From NCBI GenBank assembly GCA_964476585.1, contig CAYZBF010000055.1:1-5555 (forward strand): DNA of 5,555 nucleotides. Direction: 5' to 3'. This stretch comes from CAYZBF01 sp964476585 (GTDB taxonomy: Bacteria; Hydrothermota; UBA3072). Shown here piece by piece: positions 1 through 5,496 of the stretch. The position numbers and the translations under genes are program-made. The number at the start of each line of letters is the position of its first letter. Position 1 is the first letter of the stretch. The notes beneath the pieces were generated by a model. That model did no database searches. It saw only the letters and a program-made list of their open reading frames with translations, and had not been told where the DNA came from.

Positions 1-2
1 GG

Positions 3-134
3 GTAAAAATGTCCAAAGAAGAATTGTACCAAAAGGCCGAAACTACAATACGGCTCGCTCGAGAAGAAACTCAATCTTTGATGAAAAATGGCTTTATAAA
101 AATGCCTGCGATAGAGGATAAAGATGTAAGATGA
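3..134 (+). CDS. 3' end of an unrecognised gene upstream of ackA (partial)
   Basis: This reading frame is open to the left edge and stops at TGA 132-134. It encodes about 43 visible residues: a charged, probably helical stretch (KEELYQKAETTIRLAREE), then a short tail ending in DKDVR. An ATG at position 9 could be an internal methionine or the start of a 41-residue ORF; the sequence needed to decide lies outside the window. Its TGA overlaps the ackA ATG by 4 nt (ATGA, 131-134), which suggests one operon with translational coupling. Phosphotransacetylase (pta) often sits beside ackA and would fit the context, but I see no pta motif in this short tail, so no function is assigned. Confidence 0.55.
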   Translation, partial: VKMSKEELYQKAETTIRLAREETQSLMKNGFIKMPAIEDKDVR

Positions 135-1470
135 TTATATTATGTCTTAATTGCGGAAGTTCATCTGCTAAGTATAGACTGTATGATTGGGATAAAAAAG
201 AGACTATGGCAAGTGGTATTGTGGAGAGGGTAAAACTTAAGGGTTCCTTTTGTGTTCACGAGGTTCCTGGGCGCGAAAAGGTAACGATTGAACACGATTG
301 TCCAACACACCGTGAAGCAATTAAACTCATAGTGGATACGTTTACAACTGCTCCAACTTCCGTTATAAAAGAGCTTTCACAAATTTCAGCTGTTGGACAT
401 CGTGTAGTTCATGGTGGGGAAAAATTTAGGAAATCTGTTATTATTACAGATGGAGTTCTTAAGACGTTTAAGGAATTGGCAGATTTGGCGCCACTTCATA
501 ACCCACCAAATATACTTGGTATTGAGGCAGCGAAAGAGTTGCTCCCCAACATCCCGCATATGGCAGTGATGGATACAACATGGCATCAGACAATGCCAAG
601 ACATGTATTCATTTATGCCTTACCTTACCAGTGGTATGAAAAATACATGGTTAGACGGTACGGCTTCCATGGAACCTCACTTCTATATGTGGCAAAGAGA
701 GCAGCTGTCCTTTTAGGCAAAGACCCGTTTGAATGTAATCTCGTTACATGTCATATTGGTAATGGTGTATCGCTTAATGCTGTCAAAAATGGTGTTTCTT
801 ATGATACGAGTATGGGATTTACGCCGTTAGAGGGTATGGTAATGGGAACACGCGCTGGGGATCATGATGCTGCTATTGATTTATATATGATGCAGAAGGA
901 AAATCTCACTCCAAAAGAGATGGATACAATTCTTAACAAAAAATCCGGTATTTTAGGAATTACAGGTAAATATATAGACAGACGTGACGTAGAAGAATCT
1001 GCGGAAAAAGGTGAAGACCGTGCTTTACTTGCACTTAATATTGAAGCATACAGGATCAAGAAATATATAGGGGCCTACGCTGCAGCAGTTGGAGGAATTG
1101 ACGCTGTTGTCTTTACTGCAGGGGTAGGTGAGATGTCTTCAGTCATAAGGGCAAGGGCATTAGGTGGACTTTCGTTTATGGGAATTAAATATGATAAAGA
1201 GAAGAACGAACTCGCAAAAACAAGAAATGCTGAANNNNNNNNNNTTCAGCAGATGACTCTAAAGTAAAGATATTTGTTATACCGACAGACGAGGAAAGAG
1301 TCTTTATAGAAGATGTTGTTGCACTATATGAAGAGACAAAAGATACTACTATAAAATACACCTACAGGTTTCAATCACCAAATTATAGGAATTCACTTCG
1401 TGACGAGGTTTTCGAAAGAGAATGTAAGAAGAATCCATCTCTCCGAAAAGTTGTTGCAAGTATCTCGTGA
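131..1470 (+). CDS. ackA: Acetate kinase, interrupted by an assembly gap, with a C-terminal extension
   Basis: Acetate kinase interconverts acetate + ATP and acetyl phosphate + ADP in the cytoplasm, giving ATP in fermentation. The N-terminus carries the phosphate-binding motif LNCGSSSAKY (residues 6-15). Family active-site residues fall where the Methanosarcina enzyme has them: N7, R91 (GHRVVHGG), H123 (PLHNPP), D148 (MDTTWHQ), H180 (YGFHGTS) and R241 (GTRAGDHD), plus the nucleotide-site motif TAGVGE at 329-334. Ten N at 1235-1244 break the frame after residue 368. The gene resumes in another frame at 1246 with KVKIFVIPTDEE, the conserved region holding the catalytic Glu, and continues to TGA 1468-1470. 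After that motif about 50 more residues follow (YRFQSPNYRNSLRDEVFE and on), making the protein near 445 residues against roughly 400 usual. ATG 131 is chosen because MIILCLNCGSSS begins as the family does. The nearest Shine-Dalgarno (AGAGGA, 113-118) is rather far, so coupling to the upstream stop may matter. Confidence 0.95.
1235..1244. other. Assembly gap (10 N) inside ackA
   Basis: Ten N replace unknown bases between ackA residue 368 (E) and the resumed frame at 1246. The downstream part is in a different frame, so the true gap length must leave remainder 2 on division by 3 (for example 8 or 11) if the gene is intact. In relatives the segment before the VIPT motif would fit about three missing residues, hence probably 8 missing bases. 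A placeholder run, rather than a biological frameshift, is the simplest reading. Confidence 0.97.
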
Positions 1471-1530
1471 AAAATAAACTGAGAGTTTAAACGAAGAACT
1501 AAAGACGATTAATCTACCTCCTTTCCCATG

Positions 1531-1539
1531 TGATATAAT
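1531..1539 (+). promoter_or_regulatory. Candidate extended -10 promoter element (TGATATAAT)
   Basis: TGA followed by a perfect TATAAT (1534-1539) matches an extended -10 element, which can work without a good -35; none is visible about 17 bp upstream. It lies 60 bp after the ackA stop, so it could drive the hydrogenase operon with an untranslated leader of over 300 nt. An imperfect dyad, CTTAT-N5-ATAAG (1542-1556), covers the expected start point and could be an operator. This is motif-level evidence only, in AT-rich DNA where chance matches are common. Confidence 0.3.
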
Positions 1540-1579
1540 CCCTTATCGGTTATAAGAGGTACTTTGCTTAAATAGAAAA

Positions 1580-1604
1580 TGGATTGGGCTTACTTCCCAA
1601 TCTA
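1580..1604 (+). other. Hairpin in the leader of the hydrogenase operon
   Basis: GATTGGG (1582-1588) and CCCAATC (1596-1602) form a perfect 7-bp stem around the 7-nt loop CTTACTT; a G-U pair and a U-A pair extend it to 9 bp (1580-1604). No T-run follows directly, so it is not a standard intrinsic terminator. It could mark the 3' end of the ackA transcript by another route, or be a structured element in the hydrogenase leader. Confidence 0.5.
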
Positions 1605-1620
1605 CAATCTCATAAGTAAA

Positions 1621-1648
1621 TTCAGATATTTAGGAATAAAGGTATAAT
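1621..1648 (+). promoter_or_regulatory. Candidate promoter with TATAAT at 1643-1648
   Basis: A perfect TATAAT (1643-1648) is preceded 16 bp upstream by TTCAGA (1621-1626), which matches four of six -35 consensus positions. Transcripts would start near 1655, about 220 nt before the first candidate start codon. It is an alternative to the extended -10 at 1531; both are guesses from motif matching. Confidence 0.3.
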
Positions 1649-1720
1649 TAATAGAAAAAAAAGAGATTGTATTCTGTTCTACTACGACAGATAAATGCAT
1701 TATAAGGATTCATGAACATA

Positions 1721-1756
1721 TTTTAGATTTTTTTATTTTCTCTATTGTTTTTTTTT
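1721..1756. other. AT-rich T-tract region before the hydrogenase operon
   Basis: Runs of 4, 7, 4 and 9 T (1721-1724, 1728-1734, 1736-1739, 1748-1756) lie in a stretch much poorer in G+C than the flanking genes. Such tracts can bend DNA or bind nucleoid proteins. No strong stem directly precedes a T-run, so I do not call a terminator. The whole 1471-1872 interval holds no convincing gene. Confidence 0.4.
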
Positions 1757-1820
1757 AAATATCTTGTTATTATCATTATCTATCAAATTATTTTTATCTA
1801 GATGAAATGAAAATTGGCAT

Positions 1821-1837
1821 ATTTTGCATATCAAAAT
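1821..1837. promoter_or_regulatory. Small dyad ATTTTG-N5-CAAAAT, possible operator
   Basis: ATTTTG (1821-1826) and CAAAAT (1832-1837) are perfect inverted repeats about 35 bp before the GTG at 1873. A GCATAT direct repeat overlaps it (1817-1822 and 1826-1831). The right half contains ATCAA, as in FNR/CRP-type sites, but the left half does not match TTGAT, so no regulator is named. A chance dyad is quite possible at this AT content. Confidence 0.25.
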
Positions 1838-1859
1838 TTATGGAATATAGTTTAAAAAT

Positions 1860-1866
1860 GGGAGGA
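1860..1866 (+). promoter_or_regulatory. Strong Shine-Dalgarno that fits GTG 1873 rather than ATG 1904
   Basis: GGGAGGA is the best ribosome binding site in the window. It lies 7 nt before GTG 1873, ideal spacing, but almost 40 nt before the ATG at 1904 that opens the Fe-S gene. It therefore serves either a leader peptide or an N-terminal extension of that gene lost to a frameshift. ATG 1904 has only a weaker purine-rich stretch (GGGGAAGGGAAG, 1892-1903) next to it. Confidence 0.7.
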
Positions 1867-1872
1867 TTACAA

Positions 1873-1914
1873 GTGATTAGCAGATTTAAATGGGGAAGGG
1901 AAGATGGATGTTAA
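1873..1914 (+). CDS. Possible 13-codon leader peptide overlapping the Fe-S gene start
   Basis: GTG 1873, served by the strong GGGAGGA at 1860-1866, opens a frame of 13 codons (MISRFKWGREDGC) ending at TAA 1912-1914. The next gene starts inside it at ATG 1904, in another frame, so ribosomes ending here could restart on it (coupling). The competing view is that one extra G in the GGGG run 1892-1895 breaks a longer gene: removing one base joins GTG 1873 in frame to 1904 and gives the N-terminus MISRFKWEGKMDVKYL. No similarity to known attenuator peptides is evident. Confidence 0.3.
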   Translation: MISRFKWGREDGC

Positions 1915-2470
1915 GTATTTAAAGCCTTGGGAATCAGAGCTAAACATTTGTATAAGGTGTGGATATTGCTATGAGAATTGCCATATATTTAAGGTAACTA
2001 ATTGGGAGTCTGACTCTCCACGTGGTAAGTTAATATTGATTTATGGTTTACTAACCGGAGCGATTGAACCGACAGAACAGATTGCCGAAAAGATATTTGA
2101 ATGTTTTTATTGTAGACTCTGCGAAGACAGTTGTTCAGCAAATGTCTCTGTAACAGAGATAATAACCGATGCGAGGAAAACTCTACTTGAGGATGGTTTT
2201 GATGTCGAAGGCACGACTGCACAGGTTGCCGAAGATGTTTGTAGTGGTTGCGGAGTATGTGTAGCGGTCTGTAAAACAGAGGCTACATCATTAAAAGAAG
2301 AGGAAGACGGAAAAAAGAAAGCCAGCGTTGACAAGGCTAAATGTGAAGGGTGTGGAGTTTGCATTGCAGCGTGTCCATCGGGAGCAAGGAAATTGAAAGA
2401 AGGTTACAAGGTCTCACGAGAAGAGTTACTCTCAGAAATAAGAAACTTATTAGGGGCTATAAATGAATAA
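1904..2470 (+). CDS. Four-cluster [4Fe-4S] electron-transfer protein (GlcF/HdrC-like domain plus ferredoxin domain)
   Basis: This 188-residue protein has 16 cysteines, all in four CxxCxxCxxxC motifs: C16/19/22/26, C67/70/73/77, C113/116/119/123 and C147/150/153/157, so it should hold four [4Fe-4S] clusters. Residues 10-95 resemble the N-terminal Fe-S domain of GlcF/LutA-type subunits and HdrC, including the SPRGK motif after the first cluster. Residues 108-162 are a bacterial two-cluster ferredoxin fold; only the last motif keeps the usual Pro after its fourth Cys. There is no CCG domain, flavin site, signal peptide or membrane segment, so it is soluble and cytoplasmic. As first gene of the hydrogenase operon, overlapping mvhD by 8 nt, it is inferred to pass electrons between MvhD and an unknown partner. 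It is not a full HdrA or HdrB. ATG 1904 is the only normal start in this frame, but a start at GTG 1873 through a frameshift is possible. Confidence 0.88.
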   Translation: MDVKYLKPWESELNICIRCGYCYENCHIFKVTNWESDSPRGKLILIYGLLTGAIEPTEQIAEKIFECFYCRLCEDSCSANVSVTEIITDARKTLLEDGFDVEGTTAQVAEDVCSGCGVCVAVCKTEATSLKEEEDGKKKASVDKAKCEGCGVCIAACPSGARKLKEGYKVSREELLSEIRNLLGAINE

Positions 2471-2858
2471 TACCGCAACCAATTCAGCAAAAATAATGGC
2501 ATTTTGCTGTGATTGGTCAGTCCAACCAGGGTTAAGATTAAGTGACTTTCAGGAGGAAGAAGAAAAAGCGATAGTCACAATGTGCTCTGGGCGAGTGGGG
2601 CCGGAGTTGATAGTGCAAGCGTTTGAATACGATGCCTGGGGGGTTCTTATATGTGCATGCCCCCTTGGTGAATGTGAGCACGATGCCAATTATAAAACCT
2701 TGCGCAGAGTTTTTTTGCTTAAAAGGATGTTATCGCAATTTAATATTGAGCCGGAAAGGGTAAGAGTTGAATGGGTTGATACTGGGGAAGTTGGAAAACT
2801 TCAGAATGCATGGAATGTATTCTATGAGGAAATGAAGAAATTAGGACCAATAAAATAG
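2463..2858 (+). CDS. mvhD: Hydrogenase iron-sulfur (delta) subunit, MvhD-like
   Basis: MvhD is a small [2Fe-2S] protein linking the MvhAG hydrogenase to the heterodisulfide reductase HdrA in group 3c complexes. At 131 residues this one has the usual size. Family marks are FCCDW (14-18), MCSGRVGPELIVQAFE (40-55), CACPLGECEHDANY (64-77), the RRVFLLKRML helix (81-90) and PERVRVEWV near 97-105. Six cysteines are present (15, 16, 41, 64, 66, 71). The usual second Cys of the CNWC-type motif is Ser19 here, and the usual CHxGDCH-like motif reads CPLGECEH, so cluster ligation may be shifted. ATG 2463 overlaps the previous stop by 8 nt and has AGGGG six bases upstream. Met12 is a weaker alternative start, with no ribosome binding site. 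It is almost certainly co-translated with its neighbours. Confidence 0.9.
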   Translation: MNNTATNSAKIMAFCCDWSVQPGLRLSDFQEEEEKAIVTMCSGRVGPELIVQAFEYDAWGVLICACPLGECEHDANYKTLRRVFLLKRMLSQFNIEPERVRVEWVDTGEVGKLQNAWNVFYEEMKKLGPIK

Positions 2859-2867
2859 GAAGGTGAT

Positions 2868-3851
2868 ATGGCAAAACCAAAGGTTGCATTTTATTGGAAT
2901 GCCTCTTGCGGGGGTTGTGAAGAGGCAGTAGTGGATCTTGCAGAGGATATATTAGGAGTTGTAGATGCAGTCGATATAGTGTTCTGGCCTGTAGCACTTG
3001 ATTTTAAAAAGAAAGATGTGGAAAAGCTAAAGGATAATGAGCTTGTTGCGAGTTTCATAAATGGTGCTATCAGAACCGAAGAGCAAAAAGAGATGGTAGA
3101 ACTCCTTCGCCGGAAATCCGAATTAGTTGTCGCCTTCGGCAGTTGTGCCCATCTTGGAGGTATTCCAGGATTGGCAAATTTCTCAAACAGAAATGAGATT
3201 TTCGAGAGAGTATATAAAACATCAGAATCTACGAGTAACACTGAGGGCGTGTTTCCTCAAGTGAAGACACAAATTTCTGAAGGAGAGCTTACATTGCCTC
3301 TTTTTTTTGATACAGTGAAGACTTTGGACCAGACAGTTGATGTTGATTACTATGTTCCTGGTTGTGCTCCTCCTCCTGACATAATTATGGATGCGGTTAA
3401 TGCTATATTGAAAGGAGATTTACCTGGAAAAGGTTCGGTATTGGCTCCCAAGAAGGCTTTATGCGACGAATGTGAAAGGAATGAATCAAAACCAGAGAAA
3501 TTAGAGATTTCGGAATTCAACAGAGTTCACCAAATTGAAGTTGACCCGGAGAAATGTTTTTTAACCCAGGGTATTATATGTATGGGTATCTCTACCCGTG
3601 CTGGTTGCGGACAGCGTTGTATAAATGCAAATATGCCCTGCAGGGGATGTTTTGGTCCTCTAGATGGGGTTAAGGATTTCGGTCTAAGGAGTATGTCAGC
3701 TATTGCCTCGATATTTGCTCTTACAAATGAAGAAAATCTTTCTGAAGATGAATTAGAGAAATTAATGGATAAACTTGTTGACCCGGCAGGCCTTTTTTAT
3801 ATGTATAGTCTACCCTCTTCAATACTAAGACGTAAAAGGATGGAGAAATAA
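2868..3851 (+). CDS. mvhG: [NiFe] hydrogenase small subunit, MvhG-like (group 3c)
   Basis: The small subunit carries electrons between the [NiFe] site of MvhA and MvhD. The proximal [4Fe-4S] ligands are visible as C14 and C17 (SCGGCEEA), C93 (GSCAHLGGIPG) and C166 (PGCAPPP). The C-terminal half carries eight further cysteines, C199, C202, C230, C238, C247, C251, C258 and C261, enough for two more [4Fe-4S] clusters; the stretch CFLTQGIICMG followed by RAGCGQRC and PCRGCFGP is typical of MvhG/VhuG. The 327 residues are ordinary for the family. There is no twin-arginine signal, so the enzyme is cytoplasmic, unlike group 1 uptake enzymes. The start has GGAAGGTG just upstream and lies 9 nt after the mvhD stop. 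Its TAA overlaps the mvhA ATG by one base (TAATG). Confidence 0.95.
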   Translation: MAKPKVAFYWNASCGGCEEAVVDLAEDILGVVDAVDIVFWPVALDFKKKDVEKLKDNELVASFINGAIRTEEQKEMVELLRRKSELVVAFGSCAHLGGIPGLANFSNRNEIFERVYKTSESTSNTEGVFPQVKTQISEGELTLPLFFDTVKTLDQTVDVDYYVPGCAPPPDIIMDAVNAILKGDLPGKGSVLAPKKALCDECERNESKPEKLEISEFNRVHQIEVDPEKCFLTQGIICMGISTRAGCGQRCINANMPCRGCFGPLDGVKDFGLRSMSAIASIFALTNEENLSEDELEKLMDKLVDPAGLFYMYSLPSSILRRKRMEK

Positions 3852-5314
3852 TGGGTAGAAGAGTGACAATTAATCCAATTACAAGGTTAGAAGGACATGG
3901 TAAAATAGAGATATTCCTTGATGAGGCAGGGAATGTTGTCAATGCTTACCTTCAGATTCCGGAATTAAGGGGTTTTGAAAAGTTTTCTGAAGGACGCAGG
4001 GCTGAGGAAATGCCTCGAATTACACCTAAAATCTGTGGAGTATGCCCTACTGCACATCACATGGCATCAGCTAAAACCCTGGATGACCTTTTTAAAGTTG
4101 AGGTGCCACCTGCTGCTAAGAAAATACGTGAATTAATATATTCTGCGTTTATGTTCGAAGATCACACGCTACATTTTTATTTCCTGGGCGGTCCTGATTT
4201 CATTATGGGTCCAGATGCTCCTCCTTCTGAGAGGAACATACTTGGAGTAATCCAAAAGGTTGGTGTGGAAACAGGTAAAAAGGTTATAAACATCAGAAAA
4301 AGAACGCGGGATATTATCACCTTGCTTGGAGGAAAGGTCATTCATCCAGTCTGTGGCCTACCTGGTGGTGTTTCAAAGGGAGTGAAAAAAGAAGACAGGG
4401 ACGAATTTATCAAGACTGGAAAAGATGCAATTGAATTCTCCAAATTCAGTCTAAAACTCTTCGATGATATTGTGCTTGGAAATGAAGAATATGTGGAACT
4501 TGTGGTAGGAGACATATATAAGCATAAGACCTATTATATGGGTCTCGTGGATGAGAATAATAAAGTTAATTTCTACGATGGTATGATAAGGGTAGTTGAT
4601 CCTGAGGGTAATGAGTTTTGCAAATTTAAAAGCAAGGACTACCTTAAACACATTGAAGAACATGTGGAACCATGGAGTTATATTAAGTTCCCTTACTTAA
4701 AGAATGTTGGGTGGAAAGGATTTACTGACGGGATTGATAGTGGTGTATACAGGGTTGCCCCTCTTGCCCGTTTGAACGCATCGGATGGTATGCCTACTCC
4801 TCTTGCACAGGAAGCATATGAGAAAATGTATGATGTGCTTGGTGGTAAGCCTGCTCATAATACCCTTGCTTATCATTGGGCAAGATTAGTAGAGCAAATG
4901 TATGCATCTGAGAGGTTACTTGAGTTAGCAGAGGATGATGAGATATTGGATAAGAATATAAGGAACATACCGACCGAAACACCAGATGAGGGGATTGGTG
5001 TGGTAGAAGCACCAAGAGGAACATTATACCATCACTATAAGACAGATGAAAGAGGAATTATACAGAAAGTAAACCTTATAGTCGCGACCGTTAATAATTC
5101 AGCAGCTATGTCAATGTCAATTAAGAAAGCAGCCCAGGGGCTAATTAAGAATGGAGAGGTTTCTGATGGACTGCTTAATATGGTGGAGATGGCATTCCGA
5201 GCATATGACCCGTGTCTGGCTTGTGCGACTCACTCCTTACCAGGACAAACGCCTCTAAAAGTTACCATATATAATTCAGATAGAGAGGCCATTAGAACCA
5301 TAATAAGAGATTGA
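3851..5314 (+). CDS. mvhA: [NiFe] hydrogenase large catalytic subunit, MvhA-like (group 3c)
   Basis: This subunit holds the Ni-Fe(CN)2CO centre that oxidises or makes H2. The N-terminal metal motif is ICGVCPTAHH with C62, C65 and H69; a Lys (K60) stands where the described motif usually has Arg. The C-terminal motif DPCLACATH supplies C455 and C458. Other family marks are RLEGHG (12-17), HFYFLGGPDF (108-117), IHPVCGLPGGVSKG (164-177), APLARLN, MPTPLAQEAYEKM and EAPRGTLYHHY. The type is Mvh/Vhu-like and cytoplasmic. After H461 there are 26 residues (from SLPGQTPL) that a nickel-dependent HyaD/FrcD-type endopeptidase should remove during maturation; no such protease or hyp gene is in the window. 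ATG 3851 overlaps the mvhG stop by one base and has GGATGGAG just upstream. It is the last gene of the operon. At 487 residues it is full length. Confidence 0.96.
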   Translation: MGRRVTINPITRLEGHGKIEIFLDEAGNVVNAYLQIPELRGFEKFSEGRRAEEMPRITPKICGVCPTAHHMASAKTLDDLFKVEVPPAAKKIRELIYSAFMFEDHTLHFYFLGGPDFIMGPDAPPSERNILGVIQKVGVETGKKVINIRKRTRDIITLLGGKVIHPVCGLPGGVSKGVKKEDRDEFIKTGKDAIEFSKFSLKLFDDIVLGNEEYVELVVGDIYKHKTYYMGLVDENNKVNFYDGMIRVVDPEGNEFCKFKSKDYLKHIEEHVEPWSYIKFPYLKNVGWKGFTDGIDSGVYRVAPLARLNASDGMPTPLAQEAYEKMYDVLGGKPAHNTLAYHWARLVEQMYASERLLELAEDDEILDKNIRNIPTETPDEGIGVVEAPRGTLYHHYKTDERGIIQKVNLIVATVNNSAAMSMSIKKAAQGLIKNGEVSDGLLNMVEMAFRAYDPCLACATHSLPGQTPLKVTIYNSDREAIRTIIRD

Positions 5315-5324
5315 AGTTTTATAA

Positions 5325-5369
5325 GGATTTAAGGGATCGAGGATTATAGGATTAAGGAGTAAGGATTAA
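5325..5369 (+). repeat. Tandem degenerate heptamers, GGATTAA-like (left arm)
   Basis: Six contiguous units read GGATTTAAG, GGATCGA, GGATTATA, GGATTAA, GGAGTAA and GGATTAA, 7 to 9 bases each. They begin 11 bases after the mvhA stop. The array is the left arm of an imperfect inverted repeat with 5457-5496. Confidence 0.65.
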
Positions 5370-5427
5370 GTGGTTAGCGAGAAATTTATAAGTGATATTC
5401 AGTAAATTACATTATTTTGTTTTCCGC

Positions 5428-5448
5428 CACTCGTCCTCAGTCTTCGGT
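5428..5448 (+). repeat. Three degenerate heptamers ending in GT
   Basis: CACTCGT, CCTCAGT and CTTCGGT stand head to tail between the two inverted arms. They share C at position 1 and GT at positions 6-7. With three units and much divergence, a chance origin is possible. Confidence 0.3.
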
Positions 5449-5456
5449 CACATTTT

Positions 5457-5496
5457 CACTTGAATCCGTGAACCCTGGATCCCTAGACCCCTTAAA
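5457..5496 (-). repeat. Degenerate heptamers in opposite orientation (right arm)
   Basis: Read on the - strand, this stretch gives GGGTCTA, GGGATCCA, GGGTTCAC and GGATTCA followed by AGTG. It pairs imperfectly with the left arm: 8 bp TTTAAGGG (5328-5335) with CCCTTAAA (5489-5496), and GGATT plus AAGTG (5363-5372) with CACTT and AATCC (5457-5467) around one bulged base. The enclosed loop is about 84 bp. No gene is seen anywhere in 5315-5555. Confidence 0.55.

Noticed and set aside
124..129. Start-stop pair ATGTAA just before ackA
   Set aside because: AGAGGA at 113-118 is well spaced for this ATG, but a two-codon ORF in AT-rich DNA is easily due to chance and the upstream frame already explains the region.
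386..604. Minus-strand ORF inside ackA
   Set aside because: It lies antisense to strongly conserved AckA coding sequence, has no ribosome binding site support or recognisable domain, and is a shadow frame. The same holds for the other minus-strand frames over ackA and the hydrogenase genes.
1245..1267. ackA stop at 1265-1267
   Set aside because: It is reached only by reading through the N run in the wrong frame. The frame from 1246 carries the conserved AckA end and stops at 1468-1470.
1724..1756. Intrinsic terminator for ackA at the T-runs
   Set aside because: No stable GC-rich stem directly precedes either T-run; the good hairpin at 1580-1604 lies more than 110 nt upstream.
4028..4052. 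Lys60 in place of the usual Arg in the MvhA N-terminal metal motif as a sign of inactivity
   Set aside because: Both cysteines and the His are intact, the substitution is conservative, and the C-terminal motif and cleavable tail are present, so the subunit looks functional.
5325..5496. CRISPR array
   Set aside because: Units are 7-9 bases, degenerate and without spacers, and no cas gene is present.
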